Positions 18,370 through 27,007 are shown, counted from the first letter of the stretch. The stretch is 64,000 bases of DNA from Sandaracinus amylolyticus (GCF_000737325.1 NZ_CP011125.1:558001-622000); one strand, 5' to 3'. Notes: a model not told the origin generated them from the sequence alone. Numbers and translations: made by a program.

Positions 18370-19380
18370 ATGGACCGACGATCGTTCCTCGCCGCGTTGC
18401 CCGCTCTCGCGACGGGTCTGCTCGCTCCGAGCGTGGCAGCTCGCCTCGCATCCGCGCAGGAAGCCCCGGTCACGCTGCGCATCGCGACGCTCGCGCCGCG
18501 CGGCTCGGCGTGGCACCGCGTGTTCACCGCGTGGGGCAACACGCTGCGCACGCAGACCAACGGGCGCCTCACGATCAACGTGATGCCCGCGGGCGCCGGC
18601 GACGAGCTCGATCTCGTGCGCCGCATGCGCGCGCGAGAGATCGACGGAGCGAGCTTCACCGCGATCGGGATCGGACAGATCGCGCGCCCCGTGCTCGTGC
18701 TGCAGGCGCCCGGCGTGTTCGAGACGTACGAGCACCTCGATCGCGCGCGCACGCGCATGGACGCCGAGCTGCGCGGCCTCTTCGAGCAGAACGGCGCGAC
18801 GCTCATGGGCTGGAGCGACTACGGGCAGGGCCGCATCTTCTCGACGCGCCCGATCCGTCGCCCCGCGGACTTCCGCGAGGCGCGCCCGTGGGTCCTCGAG
18901 AACGATCCGGTGTTCCCCGAGCTGCTGCGCGTGATCGGCGCGACCGGCGGCGTGCCGCTGCCCATCGGACAGGTGATGGGCGCGCTCGAGCAGGGCCGCA
19001 TCGACACCGTCGTCGCGTCGGCGACCGCGGCGAGCGCGCTGCAGTGGCACACGCGCCTCAACCACGTGATGCAGCAGTCGAACGCGGTGCTGCTCGGCGC
19101 GACGCTCTTCTCGAAGGAGAAGGTCGAGTCGCTGCCCGCCGATCTCCAGACCGCGCTGCGCGAGACCGGACGCCAAGCGCACGAGACGCTGCAGCGCACG
19201 GTGCGTCGCGACGACGATCGCTACTACCAGACGCTCTCGACGCGCCCCGGCATGACCATCGTCGACGCGTCGCAGTACGAAGCGGAGTGGCGACAGGTCG
19301 CGCAGCAGACGCGCGAACGCCTCGTCGGTCGCGTCTACACGCGCGAGCTGCTCGACCGCGCGATCGCAGCAGCGCGTTAG
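18370..19380 (+). CDS. dctP: TRAP transporter solute-binding protein, DctP type
   Basis: The 336-residue protein starts with MDRRSFLAAL and a hydrophobic stretch ending ARLASA, a Tat-like or Sec signal peptide. The body has the DctP fold: IATLAPRGSAWHRVFTAWG at the N-terminus, an internal GQGRIFSTRPIRRPADF segment that carries the conserved Arg region, and GVPLPIGQVMGALEQGRID, which matches the family's ligand-loop block. TRAP binding proteins usually bind carboxylate ligands through that Arg. The gene follows the TatT gene after 211 bases. The membrane subunits DctQ and DctM are absent from the window, so they must lie elsewhere or the pair has another use. Confidence 0.85.
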   Translation: MDRRSFLAALPALATGLLAPSVAARLASAQEAPVTLRIATLAPRGSAWHRVFTAWGNTLRTQTNGRLTINVMPAGAGDELDLVRRMRAREIDGASFTAIGIGQIARPVLVLQAPGVFETYEHLDRARTRMDAELRGLFEQNGATLMGWSDYGQGRIFSTRPIRRPADFREARPWVLENDPVFPELLRVIGATGGVPLPIGQVMGALEQGRIDTVVASATAASALQWHTRLNHVMQQSNAVLLGATLFSKEKVESLPADLQTALRETGRQAHETLQRTVRRDDDRYYQTLSTRPGMTIVDASQYEAEWRQVAQQTRERLVGRVYTRELLDRAIAAAR

Positions 19381-19492
19381 CAACCGACGTCATCGTCGTG
19401 GTCGTGGTCGTGTGATCGGCTTCGACGACGGCTCCAGTGTCGGTCGGCACCGAACACACACGGAGGCATCTCGTGTACCCTGCGAGTCGTCG

Positions 19493-20593
19493 ATGAACGC
19501 GACCGCGCCCAGCGCCTCCAAGCCCGATCCGATGGTCGGTCAGATCGTCGCGGGGAAGTATCGCCTCGACGCGAAGCTCGGCGCCGGCGCGATGGGCACC
19601 GTGTACCGCGCGACCGACGCGCGCGGCGCGCTGTGCGCGGTGAAGATCCTCCAGGACGAGATCGCCGACGACGAGACGCGCGAGCGCTTCCGCCGCGAAG
19701 CCGAGGCGCTCTTCGAGCTCAAGCACCCGAACATCCTCGAGGTGCGCGACTACGGTGTCTGGGCGCCGCCGGGCGTCGATGCGCAGCGCAGCACGCCGTA
19801 CCTCGTGATGGAGCTGCTGCAGGGCCGCACGCTCGAGGAGATGGTCGTCGAGCACACGCCCGATCCCCAGACCGGGCTCGAGCTCGGCAAACAAGTGCTC
19901 CGCGGCCTCGCGCACGCGCACAAGGCGGGCGTGCTGCATCGCGACCTGAAGACCGAGAACGTCTTCGTCACGTGGGACGGTCAGCACTGGGTCGCGAAGC
20001 TGCTCGACTTCGGTCTGGTGAAGTTCACCGACGACAAGAAGTGGGGCCCCGCGAAGAAGCTCACGATGCAGGGCGCGGTGTTCGGAAGCCCCGCGTACAT
20101 GTCGCCCGAGCAAGCGACGGGCACGCCGGTCGACGCGCGCAGCGACGTCTACTCGTTCGGCATCATGCTGTTCGAGATGCTGACGGGCTCGTGGCCGTTC
20201 GAGGTCGAGAGCCAGCACGAGATGCTCAAGGCGCACCTGCTCGAGCCGGTGCCGCCGCTCTCGACGAAGCGCGAGGGGCTCACGGTGCTGCCGGCGCTCG
20301 AGCAGATCGTGCAGCGCGCGCTCGCGAAGAAGCCGAGCGACCGCTTCGCGAACGCGCCCGAGATGCTCGCCGCGCTCGAGGCGCTCCCGACGCCCGCGGC
20401 GTGGATCAGCGGGCTGACCCACGTCCCGCCTCAGCCGATCGCGCCGCCGCCGGCGATGCACGCGCCCGCGATGGATCACGCGCACGAGGCCGACGCGTCG
20501 CCGACCAAGTCGCTGGCGATCCTGGGCATCGCGGCGGGCGTCGGCGTGCTGGTTCTGCTGGTGCTCGTCGCGGCGTTCTTCGCGCTGCGCTGA
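19493..20593 (+). CDS. Membrane-anchored Ser/Thr protein kinase
   Basis: The kinase domain occupies residues 24-300 of 366. It has the P-loop GAGAMGTVY (30-38), the ATP-anchoring K51 (AVKIL), HRDLKTEN with D151, DFG at 172-174, and SPAYMSPEQ in the activation segment. All catalytic residues are present, so it should be active. A short Pro/His-rich linker leads to a single C-terminal membrane helix (ILGIAAGVGVLVLLVLVAAFF) with almost nothing outside, so it would sense from within the membrane or the cytoplasm. I chose the ATG at 19493 because the domain starts soon after it. An in-frame GTG at 19412 would add 27 residues. Confidence 0.9.
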   Translation: MNATAPSASKPDPMVGQIVAGKYRLDAKLGAGAMGTVYRATDARGALCAVKILQDEIADDETRERFRREAEALFELKHPNILEVRDYGVWAPPGVDAQRSTPYLVMELLQGRTLEEMVVEHTPDPQTGLELGKQVLRGLAHAHKAGVLHRDLKTENVFVTWDGQHWVAKLLDFGLVKFTDDKKWGPAKKLTMQGAVFGSPAYMSPEQATGTPVDARSDVYSFGIMLFEMLTGSWPFEVESQHEMLKAHLLEPVPPLSTKREGLTVLPALEQIVQRALAKKPSDRFANAPEMLAALEALPTPAAWISGLTHVPPQPIAPPPAMHAPAMDHAHEADASPTKSLAILGIAAGVGVLVLLVLVAAFFALR

Positions 20594-20624
20594 CGAGTGA
20601 CCCCGCGGCGCATCCACATCCGCG

Positions 20625-20876
20625 CGATCGCGGAGGTCTGACCGTCCTCCACCGAGGTCAGTGGTCGGATCGATAAATTGTGGCTCGTGACGTCATACGC
20701 ATGGTCACGGATCGATAAATTGTGGCTCGTGACCTCATACGCATGGTCACGGATCGATAAATTCTGACGTTCGACCACTGGGCGAAGTGGTCGAGCGCGA
20801 GAGTTGTGACTCGTGACCTCATACGCATGGTCACCGTCGCCAGAATTCTGACTGGTGACCTCATGCGCTTGGTCAC
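20625..20876. repeat. Six tandem 42-bp repeats
   Basis: Six units of exactly 42 bases start at 20625, 20667, 20709, 20751, 20793 and 20835. Units at 20667 and 20709 differ by one base. The others are diverged but keep the phase and the closing GGTCAC or GTGGTC. The core GTGACCTCATACGCATGG ends in TCAC, so GTGACC and GGTCAC form a 6-bp stem in several units. The array lies between a kinase gene and a convergent FAD enzyme gene. No unique spacers are present, so it is not a CRISPR array. Confidence 0.85.
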
Positions 20877-20930
20877 GATCCGAGAGCTCTCGGGAAGCCA
20901 GGAATCCGAGGAGAGCGGCATTCGGAATTT

Positions 20931-21008
20931 CTAAGGAAAGCAGGAAGTTAGGAAGGCAGGAGGGGAGACAGGTGGGTCTCCCCCTCCTGTCCCTCCTGCT
21001 CTCCTTAG
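20931..21008. terminator. Long bidirectional hairpin between convergent genes
   Basis: The outer arms CTAAGGAAAGCAGG and CCTGCTCTCCTTAG bracket an inner stem GGAGGGGAGAC / GTCTCCCCCTCC with a 6-base loop. The structure sits 36 bases from the stop of the minus-strand gene and some 340 bases after the kinase stop. It can end transcription from both sides. Confidence 0.6.
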
Positions 21009-21044
21009 CGGAACCTCTTCTCTCCGAAGCTCCTGAGAGGCCGT

Positions 21045-22637
21045 TCAGGCGAGCAGCACACCCGGGTTGAGGATGCCGGCCGGGTCGAGCTCGCGCTTGG
21101 TCGCGCGCAGCACGTGCTCGAAGAGGCTCGGGCGCTCCTGCTCGTACCACGGGCGATGGAGCCGACCGACCGCGTGGTGGTGCGTGATCGTCGCGCCGTG
21201 GGCCATCAGCGCGTCGCTCGCCGCGCGCTTGATCTCGGTCCACTGCTCGAGCTCGCGGCCGCGCGTCGCCGGCGCGACGAACGTGTAGTACGGCGCCGGG
21301 CCATCCGGATAGACGTGGGTGAAGCGGCAGCTCACGAGCGCCTTCGCGCCGCATACGCGCGCGCTCGCGTCGCGCACCGCGCGCACCACCGCTGCGTGCA
21401 GCGTCGCGAAGCGATCCCACGTGCACGCCGTCTCGAACGTGTCCGCGATCATCCCGAGGCTCACGAGCGAGCTCTGGAGGTACGGCGCATCGAGGAACGC
21501 CTGACGCCATCGCCCCGCCGCGTCGTCGGCGCTGCCCGCGCCCGAGCGGTAGGTCGCGCCCTCCGACTCACCGCCGTGCTCGCGCGCGATCGAGAGCGCG
21601 CGCTCCATCCACGCTTCGAGCGGATGATCCGCGCTCTCGAACCCGAGCACGAGCACCGACGCGCCCATCGCGACGCCGTTCATCATCGCTTCGCGCTGAT
21701 CGAGCAGGCGACAGTTCGACGGGAAGAGCCCCGACTGCGCGATCGCGCGCGTGGCGTCGACCGCGCGCTCGTAGCTCGTGAACTTCACGCTCGCGCTCGC
21801 GCGGAAGGTCGGGCGCACCTGCACGCGCACCCACGCGTCGGTGATCACGCCGAAGATGCCTTCGCTCCCGAGCATCAGACGATCGGGGCTCGGCCCCGCG
21901 CCCGACGCGGGCAGTCGGCGCGTCTCGATCAGACCGCGCGGCGTCACGACGCGCATCGACTCCACGAGATCGTCGACGTGCGTGTAGACCGTCGCGAAGT
22001 GCCCGCCGGCGCGCGTCGCGATCCACCCGCCGAGCGTCGAGTGCTCGAACGACTGCGGATAACAGCGCATCGACATGCCGTGCTGCGCGAGCTGCGCCTC
22101 GAGCTGCGGGCCCGTCGCGCCCGCTTGGATGCGCGCGGCGCGCGACGTCGCGTCCACCTCGAGCACGCGCGTCATCGCACCGAGGTCGAGCGACACCACG
22201 CCCGCGTACGTCTCGCGCCGCTCGTCCATCTCGACGCCGCCGACCACGCTGGTGCCGCCGCCGAACGGGACCACCGCGACGCGCGCGCTCGACGCCCAGT
22301 CGAGGATCGCGTCGACCTCGCGCTCGTCGCGCGGGCGCATCACGAGATCGGGCGCGCTCGCGAAGTCGCCGTAGAAGCCGCGCACCACGTCGCGGTAGGA
22401 GCGACCGCGCGTGTGCAGCGCACGATCCTCGTGATCGATCGAGGTGATCGCCGCGAGCGATGGAGGCGCGTCGATGCGCGGTGCCGGCATCGTGATCGCA
22501 TCGAGCGCGACCGGCTCGGTCACGTCCTTCACGTCGAACGACGTGATCGCGCGCACCTGCTCGCCGATCGCGCGCCGCGCATCGCGATCGGGGAATCGAT
22601 CCGCCCAGCCCCAGGCCCAGTGAGAGCGTCTTCGCAT
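21045..22637 (-). CDS. FAD-linked oxidase, alkylglycerone-phosphate synthase-like
   Basis: The 530-residue protein is a vanillyl-alcohol-oxidase-fold flavoprotein. The FAD pyrophosphate loop is PFGGGTSVVGG (124-134), followed by FEHSTLGGWIATRAGG in the second FAD-binding stretch. An N-terminal WAWGWADRF block and a C-terminal HHHAVGRLHRPWY (H486-H488) match alkyldihydroxyacetonephosphate synthase (AGPS). AGPS replaces the acyl chain of acyl-DHAP by a fatty alcohol to make ether lipids; myxobacteria are known to make ether lipids. Close relatives in the GlcD/D-lactate dehydrogenase family are the main alternative. It is followed by no further gene on its strand; upstream lies alr, 20 bases away. 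Confidence 0.75.
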   Translation of the reverse strand: MRRRSHWAWGWADRFPDRDARRAIGEQVRAITSFDVKDVTEPVALDAITMPAPRIDAPPSLAAITSIDHEDRALHTRGRSYRDVVRGFYGDFASAPDLVMRPRDEREVDAILDWASSARVAVVPFGGGTSVVGGVEMDERRETYAGVVSLDLGAMTRVLEVDATSRAARIQAGATGPQLEAQLAQHGMSMRCYPQSFEHSTLGGWIATRAGGHFATVYTHVDDLVESMRVVTPRGLIETRRLPASGAGPSPDRLMLGSEGIFGVITDAWVRVQVRPTFRASASVKFTSYERAVDATRAIAQSGLFPSNCRLLDQREAMMNGVAMGASVLVLGFESADHPLEAWMERALSIAREHGGESEGATYRSGAGSADDAAGRWRQAFLDAPYLQSSLVSLGMIADTFETACTWDRFATLHAAVVRAVRDASARVCGAKALVSCRFTHVYPDGPAPYYTFVAPATRGRELEQWTEIKRAASDALMAHGATITHHHAVGRLHRPWYEQERPSLFEHVLRATKRELDPAGILNPGVLLA

Positions 22638-22657
22638 CGCGCGAAGAGGCTACTCGA

Positions 22658-23797
22658 TCAGCGGTACACGCGAGGCACGCGGGTGTTGATGCCGACCAGG
22701 ATCTCGTGGGGGATCGTGCCCGCCCACGCCGCGAGATCTTCCACGGTGATCTCGTGATCGCCGTCGCGACCGAGCAGCACGACCTCGTCGCCGTTGTACG
22801 CGCTGCCCCAGCCGACGCTGACCATCAGCTGGTCCATGCACACGCGCCCGACCACCGGATGTCGCGCGCCGCGCAGGATCACCTCGGCGCGGTTCGAGAG
22901 CGCGCGCGGATAGCCGTCGCCGTAGCCCACCGGGAGCGTCACGACGCGCGTCATCTCCGAGGGCGTCCACGTCGAGCCGTAGCTCACCGAGTGCCCGGGC
23001 TTCACGACCTTGAAGTAGACGACGCGCGTGACCCAGCGCAGCGCGCCACGCACCGGCACGAGGTCGGGCACGTGAGGCGAAGGGCGCGCGCCGTAGAAGA
23101 GGATCCCGGGCCGCACCATGTCGAAGTGGCTCTCGGGCAGCGCGAGGATCGCGCCCGAGCTCGCAGCATGGCGCAGCGGCGGCGCGATCGAGCGACGCTC
23201 GTAGAAGCGCAGCACCTCGTGGAAGCGCTCGAGCTGGAGGCGCGCGTGCGCGAGGTCGCCCTCGTCGGCGTTCGCGAAGTGCGTGAACACGCCCTCGACG
23301 TCGACGTGACGGCACGCGAGCGAGGCCTCGAGCAGGCCCTCGGCGCTGTACCAGTGCACGCCGATGCGCTCCATGCCGGTGTCGATCTTCAGGTGCACCT
23401 TCGCGCGCACCTTCTTCGACTCGGCGCACGACTCGATCGCGCGCAGCTTGTCGATCGACGACGCGCAGAGCGTGAGGTCGTGCTCGAGGAAGAGCGGGAT
23501 CTGCTCGCCGACGATCCCGCCGAGCACGAGCACCGGCATGCGCACGCCCTCTTCGCGGAGGCGGATGCCCTCCTCGAGGTACGCGACGCCGATCATCGGC
23601 GCGCCGATCGACTCGAGCGTGCGCGCGACCTCGACGAGCCCGTGGCCGTACGCGTTCGCCTTGAGGATCGGCATCACGCGCGAGGCGCCGACGTGGGCCT
23701 GGATCGCGCGGTAGTTCGCGACGAGCTGCGCGAGATCCACCTCGAGGTGGGTGGGGCGCAGCTCGCTGCTCGCGATGGTGGGCTCGTGGAGGCGCAC
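22658..23797 (-). CDS. alr: Alanine racemase
   Basis: Alanine racemase interconverts L- and D-alanine for peptidoglycan synthesis. The PLP-binding lysine K46 is in KANAYGHG. The second catalytic residue, a Tyr, is in SVSYGSTWTP, and the family block VGRVCMDQLMV follows. Length (379) is normal. The start codon is GTG at 23797; no strong ribosome-binding site is visible, and the gene may depend on readthrough from the gene 15 bases upstream, whose corrected stop is at 23813. Confidence 0.93.
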   Translation of the reverse strand: MRLHEPTIASSELRPTHLEVDLAQLVANYRAIQAHVGASRVMPILKANAYGHGLVEVARTLESIGAPMIGVAYLEEGIRLREEGVRMPVLVLGGIVGEQIPLFLEHDLTLCASSIDKLRAIESCAESKKVRAKVHLKIDTGMERIGVHWYSAEGLLEASLACRHVDVEGVFTHFANADEGDLAHARLQLERFHEVLRFYERRSIAPPLRHAASSGAILALPESHFDMVRPGILFYGARPSPHVPDLVPVRGALRWVTRVVYFKVVKPGHSVSYGSTWTPSEMTRVVTLPVGYGDGYPRALSNRAEVILRGARHPVVGRVCMDQLMVSVGWGSAYNGDEVVLLGRDGDHEITVEDLAAWAGTIPHEILVGINTRVPRVYR

Positions 23798-23812
23798 GTC
23801 GTGGAGGACGGC

Positions 23813-24909
23813 TCAGGGCGCGGGCGCGCTTCCCGCTGCGGGCTCGGCAGGCGCGTCTTCGGTGGGCGGAGTGCCTTCTGCCGGGGGCGCGGTGCCTTCT
23901 GCCGGGGGCGCGGTGCCTTCCGGGGCGCGGTGCCTTCCGTGGGCGCGGTGCCTTCCGGGGCGGTGCGTTCTGCCTGCTGCTCTTCCATGCGGCGCTGGAG
24001 CACGTCGCCGCTCTCCACCGTCAGCGGTGCTTCGCCGGTGAGCGCCTTGATCTGCGCCGCGATCGAGCAGTCGTGCGCGCCGCCGCTGCGCATCTGCGGG
24101 TGACCGTCGGTGGGCGGCGCGGGCGCGACTCCGTCGAACCGCAGTCGCACCGGCAGGAGGATGCCTCGCGCGTGTACCCGCGCGCGCAGCAGCTGACGCT
24201 GCTCGCGGAGGTCCCAGAGGAACACGTCCACCGGCTCGTCGCGGCGGTTGTCGCCCTGCTGCACGACGAGCAGGAAGTACTGCGCACCGAGCAGGCTCGC
24301 GACCACCGGCACGTCGACCTCGATGTTGCGCGCGAGCTGCTCGTCCATCACGCGGAGGCGCATGTAGTCGCTCGTCGCGCGCGCCTCGTCGCGCCACTCC
24401 GGCGACAGGAACGAGCCCGTCTCGTAGAGCCCGCGCGCCGATGCCGGAGCGATGCCCAGGCAGCGCGTCAGCGCGTCCTGCTCCATCGCCATCGCGGCCT
24501 GCGCGATGCCCTCGCGGCTCGACGCCTGCTCCGCGGTGAGGCGCAGATAGACGCCGTCCCCCGAGTGCAGCCCCGAGATGCGCAGACGCGGATCGACCCA
24601 GCGCTCGGGCTCGCCCGCCTGCGCCGCTTCCATCGTCCACTGCTCGAGCTGCTGGCGGAACCCGACGTAGCGCTCCGAGAGCGAGCTCAGGTGCTCGTCG
24701 TACGTGTCGAGCACCTGCGTGCGCATCGCGTCGGCGCGCTGCCGCTCGCGCACCTGATAGGCGCCCACCGCGAGCGCCGCCATCCCGCCGAAGATCACGA
24801 TCCACTTCCACGGGATCCGCGGCATGTACGAGGGACGCCCGAGCAGCTCGTCGGGCTCGGGCCGCGCCGGCTTCAGCGCGGGCTCGTTGGGATCCTTCTC
24901 GTCGCTCAT
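23813..24909 (-). pseudogene. One-helix membrane protein with a 1-base deletion (frameshifted)
   Basis: From the ATG at 24909 the protein has an acidic/Pro-rich N-terminus (DEKDPNEPALKPARPEPDE), one membrane helix (WKWIVIFGGMAALAVGAY, about 34-51) and a globular periplasmic part with two Cys. The C-terminal tail is made of EGTAP repeats. In the sequence as given, the reading frame breaks at a run of four G (23922-23925) where sister repeats have five. After the break the repeat pattern EGTAPPAEGTAPPAEG continues in the next frame and stops at 23813, 15 bases before alr. Restoring one base gives 365 residues. Unrepaired, the frame runs 120 bases into alr. Either a sequencing error or a real frameshift; the protein family is unknown to me. 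Confidence 0.7.
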
Positions 24910-24934
24910 TCGAGTGCGCCCTCTATAGCCCAGA

Positions 24935-24975
24935 AAACAGCGCGGGCCCCGAGCACTAGTGTGCGCGGGGCCCGT
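24935..24975 (-). terminator. Intrinsic terminator of the minus-strand exbB-exbD operon
   Basis: Read on the minus strand, the arms CGGGCCCCG (24967-24975) and CGGGGCCCG (24944-24952) form a 9-bp all-G/C stem, followed by CGCTGTTTTCT. It begins 30 bases after the exbD stop codon at 25006, so it separates that operon from the downstream gene at 24909. Confidence 0.75.
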
Positions 24976-25005
24976 CGAGTTCCGTCGGAGTGACTGCCTA
25001 CTCGG

Positions 25006-25545
25006 TCAGTCCCCGCCGGTCTGGTTCACGGCGAAGCTGATGTTCGTGTAGCCGGCCTGGGCCGCCGAGAACATCACCTTCTTGATCACGCGGAAGTCGA
25101 TCGAGCGGTCCGCCTGCACGATCACGGTGCCCGGGAAGGGCTCGCGGGCGTGGAGGATCGACCAGTTGCGGCGCAGCGTCTCGAGGTCCGAGACGAGCTG
25201 CTCGATGCGCTCGAGGCCCGCGTTCGCCGCGAGCGTCGGCGTGTCCGCCATGCGGCGGCCGTCGAGCGTCACGACGCGCGCGTCGATCGCGACGATCGGC
25301 GCGAGCTCGAGGTCGATCGCGTTGGTCGCGTTCGGCATCACGAGGTTCGGGCGCTGCGAGAGCAGCTCACCGCTCGCGCTGAACGACGAGAGCAGGAAGA
25401 CGACCAGCGTGATGAGGAAGTCGATGAAGGGGACCAGCGGGATCTGCGAGTCCATCGACTTGCGCCCGCCGCCCGCCACCTTGCTGCGGACGAACTTGAG
25501 CGGGACGTGGTGGAGCAGGACTCGGTCGGGCTTGTGAATCGGCAT
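25006..25545 (-). CDS. ExbD/TolR-type motor protein
   Basis: This 179-residue protein has a cytoplasmic N-terminus, one membrane helix (PFIDFLITLVVFLLSSFS) with the essential proton-accepting D42, and a periplasmic domain ending with the ExbD signature (VIVQADRSIDFRVIKKVMFSA). ExbD/TolR proteins pair with an ExbB/TolQ pentamer and convert proton flow into movement in the periplasm. It is the last gene of a three-gene operon ExbB-ExbD-ExbD. The ATG at 25545 follows GAAGAGGAA. Two different ExbD proteins with one ExbB is the composition of AglRQS, the gliding motor of Myxococcus. Confidence 0.88.
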   Translation of the reverse strand: MPIHKPDRVLLHHVPLKFVRSKVAGGGRKSMDSQIPLVPFIDFLITLVVFLLSSFSASGELLSQRPNLVMPNATNAIDLELAPIVAIDARVVTLDGRRMADTPTLAANAGLERIEQLVSDLETLRRNWSILHAREPFPGTVIVQADRSIDFRVIKKVMFSAAQAGYTNISFAVNQTGGD

Positions 25546-25569
25546 GACTCGTTCCTCTTCAGCGCTCGC

Positions 25570-26046
25570 TCAGAGCGCCGCTCCATCCGAAAGGGACACG
25601 TCCTCGAAGCCCTGACCGACCGCGAGATCCATCGCCGCGATGACGTCCTCGTAGAGAACGCCGTCCTCGGGGGCGACGATCAGGTCGCGACGGTTCGGCT
25701 CCGCGGTGCGACGCTCGGTGAGACGCGTGCGGAGCGTCTCGAGGTCGTACTCGCCGCTGGCCTTCGGGATCTCGATGCGCTCACCCGCGGTCGACGCGAT
25801 GGTGAAGCCCGCCTGCGTCACCTGCAGGTAGAGGCGGATCGTCTCCTCGGGAGGAGGCTGGTCGGGCTGCGCGGCCTGACCGGGGACCTGCTGGTTCGCG
25901 TCGAGGCGCGCCAGGCGGTTCCACACCGCCGTGACGAGCAGGAACATGACGCAGCAGAGGAGCAGATCGATGAACGGGACGAGCGGGATCTCGGAATCGA
26001 CGCTCTTCTTCCCGCCGTGACCACCGCCGACGCTAATGCCACCCAT
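25570..26046 (-). CDS. ExbD/TolR-type motor protein
   Basis: The 158-residue protein has the short Gly-rich N-terminus, then SEIPLVPFIDLLLCCVMFLLV with D27 in the membrane helix, the residue that carries protons in ExbD, TolR and MotB relatives. The periplasmic part ends with LIVAPEDGVLYEDVIAAMD, the usual C-terminal ExbD block. It lies between the exbB-like gene (190 bases upstream) and a second ExbD gene (24 bases downstream). The ATG at 26046 has a CGGAGA ribosome-binding site. The two ExbD proteins share the KSxDSxIPLVPFID start, so they are paralogues by duplication that diverged in the periplasmic domain. Confidence 0.88.
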   Translation of the reverse strand: MGGISVGGGHGGKKSVDSEIPLVPFIDLLLCCVMFLLVTAVWNRLARLDANQQVPGQAAQPDQPPPEETIRLYLQVTQAGFTIASTAGERIEIPKASGEYDLETLRTRLTERRTAEPNRRDLIVAPEDGVLYEDVIAAMDLAVGQGFEDVSLSDGAAL

Positions 26047-26135
26047 CTTGGTCTCCGCGCTTCGGTTCTGGGGTGAGCCAACTACTACGAACGATCTCGA
26101 GCGTGCGAGTCGAGACCTCGAATCGGAGAACGAAG

Positions 26136-26202
26136 AAGGGCCGCTACCTCGCGTGAGACTTCGCGGCGTTCAGTCCGCGAACGAGCGAGTGGAGCGGCCC
26201 TT
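26136..26202 (-). other. Inverted repeat between exbB and exbD
   Basis: Perfect 10-base arms AAGGGCCGCT (26136-26145) and AGCGGCCCTT (26193-26202) flank 47 bases inside the 190-base intercistronic gap. It may be an RNA structure that lowers exbD expression relative to exbB or stabilises the exbB message. Confidence 0.4.
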
Positions 26203-26236
26203 CCGCGTGCGTTCCCGAGAGGCCCCGTGCTCGAGA

Positions 26237-26890
26237 TCAGGCCGCCTGCTGGAGGCCCTGGAGGTTGATCTTGGAGCGGTTGTTCACGACCAGGTTCATC
26301 ACCTGGACGGTCGCGCCGTTGATGTCGTCGAGCAGCGACTGCGTCTTGCCGTTGAGCACGGCGAAGCCGATCAGCGCGATGATCGCGGCGAGGAGACCGA
26401 AGGCCGTGCAGTTCATGGCCTCCGAGATACCGCGGGCGAGCATCGTCGCGCGGCTCGCGGCGTCGGCGTTCGCGACCGCGCCGAAGGCGGCGATCAGACC
26501 GGTGACGGTGCCGAGAAGGCCCGAGAGCATCGCGAGGTTCGCGAGGAGCGCGAGGTAGCCCGTGCGCTGCTCGATCTTCGGGAGCTCACGGAGCGCGGCC
26601 TCGTCCATCGCCGCCTGCACTTCCGAGTCGGGGCGATTGACCTTCATGAGACCCGCCTTGACGATGCGGGCGAGCGGCGCGTTCGCAGCCGAGCAGAGCT
26701 TGATCGCGCGTCCGATGTCGCCGGCGAGGATGCACTTCTGCATCGTGGCCAGGAAGACGTCGCGGTTGATCGAGCTGCGGTACAGGTAGATCGAGCGCTC
26801 GATGATGATGCCGATCGCGATGATCTGCCAGAAGAGGATGGGGTACATGCCCCAACCGCCCTCTTCGAAGTGGTGCGCCAGCGTTGCCAT
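26237..26890 (-). CDS. ExbB/TolQ/MotA-type proton channel protein
   Basis: The 217-residue protein has the three-helix ExbB/TolQ layout: a first helix (MYPILFWQIIAIGIIIERSIYL), a long cytoplasmic loop, and two helices in the MotA/TolQ/ExbB domain (GYLALLANLAMLSGLLGTV with the conserved GLLGTVTGLI, and ISEAMNCTAFGLLAAIIALIGFAVL). It forms the stator with the two ExbD proteins encoded downstream. I chose the ATG at 26890 because it follows a strong AGGAGG (11 bases before it) and matches the family's start. A sigma-70-type promoter lies 118 bases upstream. Confidence 0.9.
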   Translation of the reverse strand: MATLAHHFEEGGWGMYPILFWQIIAIGIIIERSIYLYRSSINRDVFLATMQKCILAGDIGRAIKLCSAANAPLARIVKAGLMKVNRPDSEVQAAMDEAALRELPKIEQRTGYLALLANLAMLSGLLGTVTGLIAAFGAVANADAASRATMLARGISEAMNCTAFGLLAAIIALIGFAVLNGKTQSLLDDINGATVQVMNLVVNNRSKINLQGLQQAA

Positions 26891-27007
26891 GGTGCCTTTC
26901 TTCCTCCTGGGGGCTTCTCGTGGATGCTGCGGTCTCGACTTCGCGAGCACGCTCGGTAAGCAATGTTTCGAAGCGAAAAGCGCAGCTTCCTACGGGAACG
27001 GCGAGCG

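Noticed and set aside
20658-20921. An 87-codon minus-strand frame through the 42-bp repeats with a 14-residue periodic product
   Set aside because: The unit length is a multiple of three, so a periodic product is automatic. No ribosome-binding site or family supports it, and it would run into the hairpin region.
23674-23812. The in-frame continuation of the one-helix protein into alr
   Set aside because: It is the product of the 1-base deletion: its Ser/Arg/Thr-rich sequence does not continue the EGTAP pattern, which goes on in the next frame and stops at 23813.
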